Assembly: GCA_021845665.1 (NCBI GenBank)
Contig: JAJZVO010000032.1
Coordinates: forward strand, 1 to 49,074
From: Bacteroidota bacterium
Lineage (GTDB): Bacteria; Bacteroidota; Ignavibacteria; Kryptoniales; JAKASW01
Reading direction: 5' to 3'
DNA: 49,074 nt
Shown piece by piece: positions 27,388 to 36,039 of this stretch (positions are counted from its first letter, which is position 1; the number at the start of each line of letters is the position of its first letter). A program made the translations under genes and the position numbers. The notes under the pieces are model-generated. The model was not told where the DNA came from. It did not search any database and saw nothing but the letters and a program-made list of their open reading frames with translations.

Positions 27388-29361
27388 GTGCACAAATTCA
27401 AATTCAGCCCCCTTTACACCCCCTCTCTTCTTGAAGAGAGGGGGTTGGGGGGTGAGTTCGCCTCAAACGCAACCAAGTCCGAACGATCCTTTGCGAAAAT
27501 CTATCCCGTATACTTCCTTATTTGCGCGACTGCATTTGTAGTCGACCCGTTGTCTTATGCCCCTTACCAGGCTCCTGAACTTCTATTGTTGGTCGTTATC
27601 CCACTCGTCACTTTGGTGTTCGCTTGCCTGTACCAGATTGCCAGACGGCGAACCGTCGAGATTTCAGTTTCGATTATCGAGCTTCTTCTCATTGCAGAAC
27701 TTATCTGGGTAGTATTCGGCAATCTATTGCTGCTCATCCATACCGAAAACCTGCACTTGTTCTCTATGGTCGCCTTGATCATGGTTGTCTTTATCGCTCG
27801 TCAGGTTCATGCCGGGCAAGAAGAGACACCGGAGGACCGACAACCTTCAGAGATGAGATCCGCTCTTCGTCTACTTATAAGGACAATCTGGATAGTCGGT
27901 GTGTGCCAGGCACTTATCGGATTCGCCCAGTATTATGCCGTCTTCAGCTGGTTGCCCATAGGTACCGGCAAGACGCGAATGATCGGACTTATCGGCGCAG
28001 CAAACGGGTTTGGTACGATAATGGCCCTGGCGGTAATGGCTCTGATAATTGAATCAGCAGAAGCACGGCATTGGAAATCGAGAGTAACCTTCTTAACAAT
28101 AGCGCTTGTTCCTTTCGTTGCGCTTGTCTTGAACGGATGCAGAGGAGCCTTTCTTGCGTTGGTTGCAGCGGCAATCGTGTTCTTCCTGTCGAACGGACCG
28201 GTTCCGGGACGCGTAGGTCTCACTTCAAAAGAGAAAGCTCTATCCCTTTCCATCCTGAAAGAGGGACGAAGTCGCCGGAGGCTCGTCTTTGCAGCTGCCG
28301 TCGTAGTCGTATTCGGCGGCCTGTCAATCTATTTGTATCGCTATGACCTGCAGTCTTCTCTTGGCAGATTATTCGTCTGGAGAGTATCCGCTCCGATGTT
28401 CTTTGAGCACCCTATAAAGGGAGTTGGGTTGGGCAATTATTCGGTGAAGTACCTGGATTATCAGAAGGATTTTTTCAAGGACCTGGCAAACCTGCCGCTC
28501 GCATACAAGGCGTCAAACATGAAGCAGGCTTTGAGCGATTATGTGCAGGTCTTCTGCGAGACCGGGCTTGTCGGCGGACTCTTGTTCATGGCTACTATCG
28601 GAATTGCACTCTGGGGGTTCTTCAGCAGGAAGAATCACAGGATACTGATCGGCGCCGGTTCGCTTCTGCTGGTAATCTTAATACACATGGGCGTCGACAC
28701 TCCGCTTCGCATCGTTCCCGTTGCAGCTACTGTGGCCTGTCTGCTGGGGCTTGCCCCGGTTCCATCGAAGTGGATCCGGCATTTTCGGTTGACGCCGGCC
28801 GCACTGGGGATCGCCCTTCTGCCTGCATTACTGGCTGCATCAGTCTTCGTTGGAATTAAATGCGAACGGTATTATCAGGGACGCGTTCTCTGGTTCAAAG
28901 GATATGAGTTCGCCCGGCAGCACCGGTGGCAATTTGCAGCTCAGGAATATAAAAGAGCGCTTGCCGACCTTCCTCATGACGGCCAGTTGCTCTTTAATCT
29001 CGGCGCGGTTCAGATAATCGAACATTCTTACTCAGAAGGGATTTACCATCTCCAGGAAGCAAGGGATTCGTACAACGACAGGAATATTTACCTCAGCCTC
29101 AGCGAGGGATATCTTAGTCTGCACGAGTATGAGAAGGCGCAGCATTATGCCAGAGTTGCCCTCGCAATGTTTCCAAATCAGCTCTCTCCGCGCTTGATAC
29201 TTGCAGAGATCTATTACAGAACGGGGCGATTCGGTAAATCAAAAGAATCGCTCCGCAGATGCATTGACGGGGACACTTCCATCCGTTCCCATGAGGTGGA
29301 ACAAATTTCGGCAGCAGCACAGCGTTTGTGGGATCAATATTATGCATCCCGAACTCAGTAG
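27388..29361 (+). CDS. O-antigen ligase-like (Wzy_C) membrane protein with TPR tail
   Basis: The GTG at 27388 (GGAG nine bases upstream) is the only start with a ribosome site; the frame has no ATG before the second helix. The first 25 codons read through a palindromic dispersed repeat (27405-27456) and look like added sequence. About ten membrane helices follow (residues 30-490). The conserved Wzy_C block has NGCRGAFLALV, HPIKGVGLGNY and the loop motif DYVQVFCETGLVGGLL. The last 150 residues are soluble TPR repeats (FNLGAVQIIEHSYSEGIYHL, YARVALAMFPNQ). Family members polymerise or ligate O-antigen, or transfer glycans to proteins. The setting between a T9SS protease and carbohydrate-binding lipoproteins points to surface glycan work. 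The acceptor is unknown. Confidence 0.88.
   Translation: MHKFKFSPLYTPSLLEERGLGGEFASNATKSERSFAKIYPVYFLICATAFVVDPLSYAPYQAPELLLLVVIPLVTLVFACLYQIARRRTVEISVSIIELLLIAELIWVVFGNLLLLIHTENLHLFSMVALIMVVFIARQVHAGQEETPEDRQPSEMRSALRLLIRTIWIVGVCQALIGFAQYYAVFSWLPIGTGKTRMIGLIGAANGFGTIMALAVMALIIESAEARHWKSRVTFLTIALVPFVALVLNGCRGAFLALVAAAIVFFLSNGPVPGRVGLTSKEKALSLSILKEGRSRRRLVFAAAVVVVFGGLSIYLYRYDLQSSLGRLFVWRVSAPMFFEHPIKGVGLGNYSVKYLDYQKDFFKDLANLPLAYKASNMKQALSDYVQVFCETGLVGGLLFMATIGIALWGFFSRKNHRILIGAGSLLLVILIHMGVDTPLRIVPVAATVACLLGLAPVPSKWIRHFRLTPAALGIALLPALLAASVFVGIKCERYYQGRVLWFKGYEFARQHRWQFAAQEYKRALADLPHDGQLLFNLGAVQIIEHSYSEGIYHLQEARDSYNDRNIYLSLSEGYLSLHEYEKAQHYARVALAMFPNQLSPRLILAEIYYRTGRFGKSKESLRRCIDGDTSIRSHEVEQISAAAQRLWDQYYASRTQ
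27405..27456. repeat. palindromic dispersed repeat inside the coding start of the ligase gene
   Basis: The core 27419-27444 is a perfect palindrome: ccccctctcttct/tgaa gagaggggg arms of about 11 bases. Outer parts (ccccctttacacc / ggttggggggtgag) extend it. A related copy is at 39636-39677. Here it is translated in the first 25 codons of the ligase gene. Confidence 0.8.
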
Positions 29362-29392
29362 CGCCACAATGTTTTAAAACGGAGGATTACAA

Positions 29393-30478
29393 ATGTTGAA
29401 CTTCTCGGACAGTACGGAGGCCAGGATGCTTAAGCGCGTAATCATTTTCCTCCTTGCGTTTATCGTCTCCTCATTGGATATATCTTGCAGCCACAATTCG
29501 GCAAAACAAAATGGACTCTTACTCAGCGTAGACATGAGCAAGGAGCACGATTCCGGACAGTTCAAACCCGGGAAAGGAGACAGGCTTTATGTCGCCGGAA
29601 ATTTCAACGGCTGGAAGAAGTACCAGATAGCCATGACCGAAAAGAAAGGCAATTGGATCTATTCCGCAAATATCGAAAAGTATCTCGAGAAGACGGAAGC
29701 AGGCCTCCCGATAGACACTCTCCAGTTCAACTTTCTTATCAAGCCCGGGAAAGACCGCAGCGTCCCCAATCAGGGATGGGAAGAACTCGGCGCCCGCAAG
29801 ATGGCTGTATCGACCCTGGCGTCTGAAGCGCCTGTCTTTGTCTACGGTGAACGGTTCGATAACAAGGAACCATACGATGTGACATTTACCGTCGGCATGA
29901 GCAATGAAGAGACTCTCGGCTTCTTTAAACCTGGCAGGGGAGACGAAGTTGTGGTAAGCGGATCCTTCTGCAACTGGTCTTCGAAAGGAATACCGCTCGA
30001 TAATAAAGGGGACGGCATCTACGCACGCAAAATCTGGATAAGGCAAAATCCGAGACATCCGCTCGAATATAATTTCAGGATTATTCCCAATGCGAATGTT
30101 CCGCTCCCAAATTGGGGATGGGAAACCATCCCGATGCGGAAGACATCTCTTGATTCGCGTACCATCAAGCTTCCGTTTGCTGTGTTCAATAACATAAGGC
30201 GAGTCGCGCGTTTTGTCATCGGGACTTCGAAATGGCAGCGGAAGGGAGTCTTCAAACCGATGAAAGGTGACATCCTCCAGATCAAACTTCTTCTGGACGG
30301 CAAAGTCGACCTCTCCGATGAGCTGTTCCATGTCGACAAACATCGTTACGAGACTGCTCTCGAGATCCCGCTTACGGTCAGGAAGGTCAAGTGGCAGGTC
30401 GTCGAGGACATGAATAAAGACCTCACCCAGCTGAGGCGGGTCGCTGTCGGCCTGAACGGGGCGGTTATTACAAATTGA
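29393..30478 (+). CDS. lipoprotein with three tandem starch/glycogen-binding-like beta domains
   Basis: Two starts are possible: 29393 (GGAGG upstream) or 29426, which opens the lipoprotein signal (MLKRVIIFLLAF, lipobox DISC). From the second, the mature protein is about 330 residues. It consists of three related units. Unit 1 has MSKEHDSGQFKPGKGDRLYV and AGNFNGWKK; unit 2 has MSNEETLGFFKPGRGDEVVV and SGSFCNWSS; unit 3 has SKWQRKGVFKPMKGDILQI and is degraded. Units 1 and 2 share the later block PNxGWE...RK. The GNFNGW block recalls CBM48/CBM20-type carbohydrate-binding domains. It is probably anchored in the outer membrane and binds a glucan or similar glycan. The next gene overlaps its stop codon. 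Confidence 0.82.
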   Translation: MLNFSDSTEARMLKRVIIFLLAFIVSSLDISCSHNSAKQNGLLLSVDMSKEHDSGQFKPGKGDRLYVAGNFNGWKKYQIAMTEKKGNWIYSANIEKYLEKTEAGLPIDTLQFNFLIKPGKDRSVPNQGWEELGARKMAVSTLASEAPVFVYGERFDNKEPYDVTFTVGMSNEETLGFFKPGRGDEVVVSGSFCNWSSKGIPLDNKGDGIYARKIWIRQNPRHPLEYNFRIIPNANVPLPNWGWETIPMRKTSLDSRTIKLPFAVFNNIRRVARFVIGTSKWQRKGVFKPMKGDILQIKLLLDGKVDLSDELFHVDKHRYETALEIPLTVRKVKWQVVEDMNKDLTQLRRVAVGLNGAVITN

Positions 30479-33171
30479 TGCCACCTATGAAGAATCTCAT
30501 TAGATGTCTCCCGATATTCCTGTGCCTCTTGACACTTGCCGGCTGCGGGGAAAATGTATCGACTGAGGCCTATTATAATCTCGACAAGATGCCGCACGGA
30601 TTGGTCCTTCTGAACAGGTGGCAGATACTCGGCCCTTTTCCCGCAAATGGGAACACTCACTACATCGGCGTCGATAACCTGCGCCAGTTTGGACTCGACG
30701 AGAAGACCGTGACCTATGCCGAATTCACCAATATCCAGCCGAAAGACTCATCTGAAAGATTCATAAACCGGCTGTACACCTCGGACGATTATAAGACAGA
30801 TTTCAATAAGCTGTGCCATATTCCCGATTCGCTCGGGATAGCCGCTAATGTGTATTGTGCATGCATACTTCACTCGGACAGGCCGCGAAAACTGAAACTG
30901 AATTTCTCCAGCGACGACGGTTCGCAGGTCTGGTTCGATCACAAGCTCATCTATTCATCCGGCAGAATGAATGGAATAGAGTACTACCAAAATTACCTGA
31001 CCCTCAATATCAGCAAAGGCAATAACCTCCTTCTGGTCAAGGTGAACAACTTAGCGCTTGGCTGGCAAATGTTTGCCGACGTGGAGAAGGAGACGAAGTG
31101 GAGATTGGAAAGGTACCTGAAAACTTTCTCGGTCCGTTTCGGCCGCTACTACCTGCAGCGAAGCACTCTGACAGGAGACACCATCGAACTCAACAAAGAT
31201 CTGCCTTCCGACAGGTTTGGCTTCATTCTAAGGTCCCCGGTCGGAAAGACTATTCTCAGTGACTCCGGATCGAATGCCAGCAAAGCTATGTGGGTAGTTC
31301 CGGGTCTCAAGGACGGGCTCTACAGCACAACCTTTTACGATCGGCACCAGATATTCCACGAGGAGCTGTATAAAGGACACATTGTCAGGACAATCGGAAA
31401 TATTCTCAGGAAGTTGAAAGCGTTCCGCCTGACCGGCGACGAGAAAAATGATCTCGCTGCACTGAAGTTCCGTTTCTATCACTTGTTGGTGCCGAAGAAT
31501 ATGGGAAAGACTGTACACGACAAGCGCAACTGGGACAAGAAGATGATTTTCCTCTTCACAAACCTCCGCCGCTGTTATAGCAATCTAAGCAGGGGGTTTC
31601 CTATGAATCATGATGCTACAGGCGGCATGCTGCTCACTTACGTGTCGAAAATCGACGGCGGAGTCCAATACTATCAATTGTTTGTACCGAAACAATATCG
31701 GAAAGCCAACCCTCTGCCTCTTGTAGTCGAGCTGCCGGTGTATGTGCTCAGGCACAGCTCTCCATTAAGCACCTACAGGTTTGCAAACATTAGACTCTTC
31801 GGGCAGTTCGAGCATCTGGCCGATAAGTACGATGTCATAGTCCTTTCTCCCGACTGCAGGATTTTCGAGAGTGCAAACATGAATACAATTTCGGATGCGG
31901 CATTCTGGGAAGTACTTGCCAACGTGAGAAAATTGTACGATGTAGACACCACACGTTTATATCTCAGGGGTGCGTGTCTTGCCAGCATGATGGCAATGAG
32001 CCTCGCTGAAAAATATCCCGACAAATTCGCCGCGTTGGCGATGGTTTCGCCTCAGCTTAGTGTCTCCAGGATCGACAACATTTACTTGCAACAGAACGAG
32101 CCGCTGAACTACCTGAGGAATATCTCCAATCTCCCGACTCTCGATATACATAGCAGGCTCGACCATCACAGCCCGGTTAGCATAAGTGACAAACTATACG
32201 CGGACGTGACACAGCTGGGGTTCAAGCACTTCACCTACAAAAGACTCAGGTTCGAGTTCCAGAAATATTATTCATCGCCGTATCTGTCATATATATTCGC
32301 TTTCTTTCTCAAGCACCATCTACAACCAGGTCCCCATCAAATTTTCTTCTCTACCAGCGAAATGAGATATAGCAAGTCATTCTGGCTGACGCTGAATGAA
32401 ATTAAGTATGGGCAGGTCGCAACGATACACGCGAAAATTAGGCACGACACACTCAGAGTCGAAACGAGAAACATCCGGAGTTATACCATCAATCTGAAGA
32501 CCCTGCCATATCGCGAGGGAACTCCGCTTATCATTTATAATAATGACAGCACGGTCTTTGATGCATTTCCACATACGCAATCACTTACATTTGGAACCAA
32601 GCCTTCAGACTGTCTCTTGACCAAGAACCCTGAAATAGAAGGGCCGTTTGCCGATGTCTTCACCGTTCCGTTCGCTGTCGTCCCGGGCACGATCGGTAGT
32701 GCTCACGAGACTCAGCAAATGCGGGCTCTCGCCGATACAATCGATTCCTACTGGAAGGAAAGATACTACAGCGGTTGCAGGATAATACCTGACAGAGACG
32801 TGACCAGGAAGGCCATTGATCGCTACAGCCTCCTCCTTCTCGGTACACCGCACTCGAACCTTGTCTACAGGAGATTGGCAAGCCGACTGCCTATTAAGAT
32901 CACTCCCAACTCTGTACAAATTGCTGGACACGTAGCGGAAGGTTCGAAACTTGGTTTCTATTTCATATACCCGAATCCGGAAGACCGTCACAACTACGTG
33001 GCAATAATAGGATATAACAACCCCGGATTCATTTCGCTCGGATACGAGATGGACGGTCCCGTGAGGCGTTTCGACGACGTGAGCGATTACGGCTGGTATG
33101 ATTACAAGATTTGGAGCTCCGTGACCTTCCGAACCATCAAGTCGGGTTATCTCAACTTTTTCTGGAAGTGA
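30478..33171 (+). CDS. large lipoprotein with alpha/beta-hydrolase-like domain (Cys at nucleophile position)
   Basis: The ATG at 30478 overlaps the upstream TGA (TGATG), so translation is probably coupled. MKNLIRCLPIFLCLLTLAGC has a lipobox at LAGC. Residues about 40-210 include a PA14/beta-sandwich-like part (NFSSDDGSQVWFDHKLIYSSG). About residues 385-625 look like an esterase/dienelactone-hydrolase fold: YQLFVPKQYRKANPLPLVVE, then DTTRLYLRGACLASMMAM. The nucleophile elbow expected as G-x-S-x-G is G-A-C-L-A, with Cys500. A possible His is in RLDHHSP (563/564). The last 250 residues have a repeated block (LLLGTPHSNLVYRRLASRLP, YPNPEDRHNYVAIIGYN) seen with some such hydrolases. Substrate unknown. 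Confidence 0.78.
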   Translation: MPPMKNLIRCLPIFLCLLTLAGCGENVSTEAYYNLDKMPHGLVLLNRWQILGPFPANGNTHYIGVDNLRQFGLDEKTVTYAEFTNIQPKDSSERFINRLYTSDDYKTDFNKLCHIPDSLGIAANVYCACILHSDRPRKLKLNFSSDDGSQVWFDHKLIYSSGRMNGIEYYQNYLTLNISKGNNLLLVKVNNLALGWQMFADVEKETKWRLERYLKTFSVRFGRYYLQRSTLTGDTIELNKDLPSDRFGFILRSPVGKTILSDSGSNASKAMWVVPGLKDGLYSTTFYDRHQIFHEELYKGHIVRTIGNILRKLKAFRLTGDEKNDLAALKFRFYHLLVPKNMGKTVHDKRNWDKKMIFLFTNLRRCYSNLSRGFPMNHDATGGMLLTYVSKIDGGVQYYQLFVPKQYRKANPLPLVVELPVYVLRHSSPLSTYRFANIRLFGQFEHLADKYDVIVLSPDCRIFESANMNTISDAAFWEVLANVRKLYDVDTTRLYLRGACLASMMAMSLAEKYPDKFAALAMVSPQLSVSRIDNIYLQQNEPLNYLRNISNLPTLDIHSRLDHHSPVSISDKLYADVTQLGFKHFTYKRLRFEFQKYYSSPYLSYIFAFFLKHHLQPGPHQIFFSTSEMRYSKSFWLTLNEIKYGQVATIHAKIRHDTLRVETRNIRSYTINLKTLPYREGTPLIIYNNDSTVFDAFPHTQSLTFGTKPSDCLLTKNPEIEGPFADVFTVPFAVVPGTIGSAHETQQMRALADTIDSYWKERYYSGCRIIPDRDVTRKAIDRYSLLLLGTPHSNLVYRRLASRLPIKITPNSVQIAGHVAEGSKLGFYFIYPNPEDRHNYVAIIGYNNPGFISLGYEMDGPVRRFDDVSDYGWYDYKIWSSVTFRTIKSGYLNFFWK

Positions 33172-33259
33172 GATCGCCGTGAATGGTCATTGAAAGAGAT
33201 CTGTAGGAGAAAATCATACATCACGTTCTGTAACAAGACAAAACAAGGAGGATGATGCA

Positions 33260-34417
33260 ATGAAATCGAATATGGTTTGCTTGATGCTCGTTGTCATAGT
33301 TTCAATTCCCTTATGCCTCCGGGCGTCTCTTGCGCAGGGAAGAGGTCAGCAGATGCAGAGCGCTGGCATGGTTCGCGGAAGTCATCCGCTTTCAAATCGC
33401 CTGGCATCATCCAACAGGATAAAATACGTACGTGGTATAAGAGGGGAATGGATAGCCGTAGGGCATGACGGAAACATCTACTGTTCAAGAGGCAGCCAGG
33501 TATGGATGAAGAAGCCAAACGGAAAAGTACTCCCTGTCGCGGGGGAAGGGAGTCCGGGAAACACAGGCGACGGTGGCCCGGCCATCTACGCGCAACTGAC
33601 TTCACCTACAGGATTGGCCGTCGGACCGCATGGAAGTCTCTACATAGCAGATCTTGGCAATAATAATATTCGGCGCGTAAACAGTGCGGGAATAATTACC
33701 ACGGTAGCTGGAACGGGCGTCGCAGGTTTCTCAGGCGATGGTGGTCCATCGATTCATGCAGAACTCAAACACCCTATGGGGCTCGCCATCGGCCCTCACG
33801 GGAGCATCTACGTTGTTGACCAGGGGAATTCACGAGTCAGGAAAATAACTCCTTCGGGTACTATTTCTACTGTCGCAGGCGACGGCGTATGTGGCTTCAG
33901 CGGCGACGGCGGTCCGGCTGTGCATGCGGAAATGTCAAGTCCGATGGGGATCGCTGTTGATCGGCTGGGAAACATTTATATAGCTGACTGGGGAAACCGC
34001 AGAGTCAGGGAAGTCTCAGCGCACGGGATTATTACCACAATTGCGGGGAACGGCTATTGGGGTGATTATGTCCGCAGTGGAAACGGCGGGCCTGCCACAA
34101 GTGCCGAGCTAAGCGGTCCAAGAGATGTCACCGTTGGAAAGAACGGAGCCATTTATATCGATGATGATTGGGATGGCGCGATTCGGGAGGCTAGTCCCGA
34201 TGGGATACTGTCTACATTTGTTCACAAGCGGGAGCTCGGCGATGTCGGCCATGGGGCCATCGCCTGTTTGCCTGTGTCGTCTGCAATTGGCCCGCACGGC
34301 GACTTCTATTTTGCAGAGGAGCTGATTGGTGTCAGGCAGGTTTACTTTGGCCCGGAGGGATTAATAAGAGAAGTAAAAGTTGCCAGCTCACGTTCGCTTG
34401 CTAAGAAGGAAAACTGA
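33260..34417 (+). CDS. secreted NHL-repeat beta-propeller protein
   Basis: AGGAGG lies close to the ATG. A signal peptide (CLMLVVIVSIPLCLRASLAQ) precedes a 355-residue protein made of NHL repeats. At least four are clear, each with GDGGPA...A.L..P.G.AVG..G..YIAD.GN..IR.....G.I.TVAG. The third and fourth repeats (CGFSGDGGPAVHAEMSSP and GNGGPATSAELSGP) are nearly regular, and the last ones decay. Such propellers bind proteins, nucleic acid or sugars; none is shown here. It is 88 bases after the hydrolase gene on the same strand and may be the last gene of the run or its own unit. Confidence 0.88.
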   Translation: MKSNMVCLMLVVIVSIPLCLRASLAQGRGQQMQSAGMVRGSHPLSNRLASSNRIKYVRGIRGEWIAVGHDGNIYCSRGSQVWMKKPNGKVLPVAGEGSPGNTGDGGPAIYAQLTSPTGLAVGPHGSLYIADLGNNNIRRVNSAGIITTVAGTGVAGFSGDGGPSIHAELKHPMGLAIGPHGSIYVVDQGNSRVRKITPSGTISTVAGDGVCGFSGDGGPAVHAEMSSPMGIAVDRLGNIYIADWGNRRVREVSAHGIITTIAGNGYWGDYVRSGNGGPATSAELSGPRDVTVGKNGAIYIDDDWDGAIREASPDGILSTFVHKRELGDVGHGAIACLPVSSAIGPHGDFYFAEELIGVRQVYFGPEGLIREVKVASSRSLAKKEN

Positions 34418-34772
34418 TCGCCCGAGACCAAAGTCTCAGCCTAAGGAAAAGAAGCGTGGCCGGCGTTAGGATCAAGTTCCGCATGGCCGTGGCGGTTATC
34501 GACATAACTCAATAGCCCAGATGGACAGACTGCACCTGCACCGGGACCCGACAAGCAGCTAAGAAAGTGATCTAAACTTCTACTTTTGATGACGTCGACG
34601 GCCCATTTTTGCTGGCGACCGTATCTCGATATTGCAAACAACATCAGGTATAGCTTCGCCCTAACTCGCCTCAGCCGCTGTCGTACCGCAAACTGTTGTG
34701 AGCCATGCATGGCAGAATTACAACCGTGGTACCGTTATATGATGCACTTGGCAGGTATCAGTTCTTGATATT
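34418..34772. other. convergent gap
   Basis: It lies between the NHL gene and the tail of the permease operon. A short hairpin (gagac/gtctc) is at about 34423-34436, without a T-run. No gene or remnant was recognised, including any ABC ATPase. Confidence 0.45.
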
Positions 34773-36014
34773 CTATTCGTATCTCAAAGATTCGACCGGA
34801 TTAACGCTTGCTGCCCGCCGTGCGGGGAATACTCCCGCCAGCAGTCCTATCAAGGTTAAAGCGATCACCGTGAAGAGCATTATTCCGACGGATAGTACCG
34901 GCCTCCCCAGAAATCTTAAAGCTCCGCTGCTTGTGTTGAGAAGGCCAGTTGCCGCAACGACTCCCCAGGACAGCAGAAGCCCCGATGACCCTCCGATGAA
35001 TGAGATAAGAAGAGTCTCGAAGACAAACTGCCATAACACGTATGTCTTTTTCGCTCCCACCGCCAGCTTAATCCCGATCTCCGGTGTTCTCTCCTTCACG
35101 ACTACATACATAACATTGGCAACGCCGACTCCGGCTATCATTAGAGTGAATAGCCCGACTGCACCCAGAAAGATATCGAGTCCCAGTGTGATCTTCTTGA
35201 TCATCTCGTCGATCCTCATGGTATCGAACATGTTTATCGCGCGGTTGTCGGTCGGATCAAACCTGTATTTCGCCGCAAGAACTTTCCTGATGTCGCGCAT
35301 CATCCGGGCTTGAGTGCCAGGGTCGCCCCCTCTGATAAGAATCGAGTTGACATGCCTCTTTCCGTAAATAATCCTGAAAGTTGAACATGGTATTATTGCC
35401 CTCCAGGAATCCGGACCGTTGTTCATCGATGTCTGCAGTTTCTTTTCCATGATGCCGATTACCGTGAACGGAACGTTATCCAGCATTACTGTTTTCCCGA
35501 TCGGCTTCCTATCTTTGAAGAGGGCGCGGGCCACTTTCGGCCCGAGGAACAGGCTCCGCTTTCTGTACTTGATGTCGTTCTCATCGATGAAGCGGCCGCC
35601 GGCCTGCGGATACATCGTGCGCATAACCTCGAAATCCGGACCCGCTCCTTCGCATTCGGTCGTCATTTGTGTCTTGCCATACTGGATCTCCACATTCTTT
35701 TCGTATTCCGGGCTGATCAGGACGATATCCGGCACCGTCTCCTTTAACAGCGTGGCATCCGCTTCAGTGAGCCTTATCGGGCGGTCCTTTGGCAGACCGT
35801 CATACACTTTGCCGGTCTCGCCGCCGTACAGGATCACCACCCTGTTCCACGCATTTACCATCCCCTCTTCCATGGCGTCTCCGAATCCGGAACCGAAAGC
35901 CAGGAGCAACACTACCGAGAGTGTCCCCCAGGTTATCGCAATCAATGTCAGAGCGGTCCTCATCCTGTGGCTGCGCATATCCTGCAGAAACTCCTTGACC
36001 AGTTCGATCACCAT
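34773..36014 (-). CDS. MacB/FtsX-type ABC transporter permease
   Basis: The 413-residue protein has the FtsX/MacB permease plan. A first membrane helix (LTLIAITWGTLSVVLLLAFG) is followed by a large periplasmic domain (about residues 50-270). Three helices follow in the C-terminal FtsX domain, with the conserved MYVVVKERTPEIGIKLAVGAKK-like region (ERTPEIGIKLAVGAKK). Such proteins pair with an ATPase and use mechanical force to move lipids, peptides or antibiotics. It is 25 bases after a related permease, and the pair may form a heterodimer. The adaptor is the first gene of the set. No ATPase gene is adjacent. Confidence 0.92.
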   Translation of the reverse strand: MVIELVKEFLQDMRSHRMRTALTLIAITWGTLSVVLLLAFGSGFGDAMEEGMVNAWNRVVILYGGETGKVYDGLPKDRPIRLTEADATLLKETVPDIVLISPEYEKNVEIQYGKTQMTTECEGAGPDFEVMRTMYPQAGGRFIDENDIKYRKRSLFLGPKVARALFKDRKPIGKTVMLDNVPFTVIGIMEKKLQTSMNNGPDSWRAIIPCSTFRIIYGKRHVNSILIRGGDPGTQARMMRDIRKVLAAKYRFDPTDNRAINMFDTMRIDEMIKKITLGLDIFLGAVGLFTLMIAGVGVANVMYVVVKERTPEIGIKLAVGAKKTYVLWQFVFETLLISFIGGSSGLLLSWGVVAATGLLNTSSGALRFLGRPVLSVGIMLFTVIALTLIGLLAGVFPARRAASVNPVESLRYE

Positions 36015-36039
36015 GACGATTCGCCTTCCTGTGGACGCA

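Noticed and set aside
29519-30484. 321-codon minus-strand frame opposite the triplicated lipoprotein gene
   Set aside because: It is a shadow of a gene with clear signal, lipobox and internal repeats; no ribosome site.
34705-35313. Long plus-strand open frame opposite the permease gene
   Set aside because: It is antisense to a clearly conserved MacB/FtsX gene and shows no family pattern.
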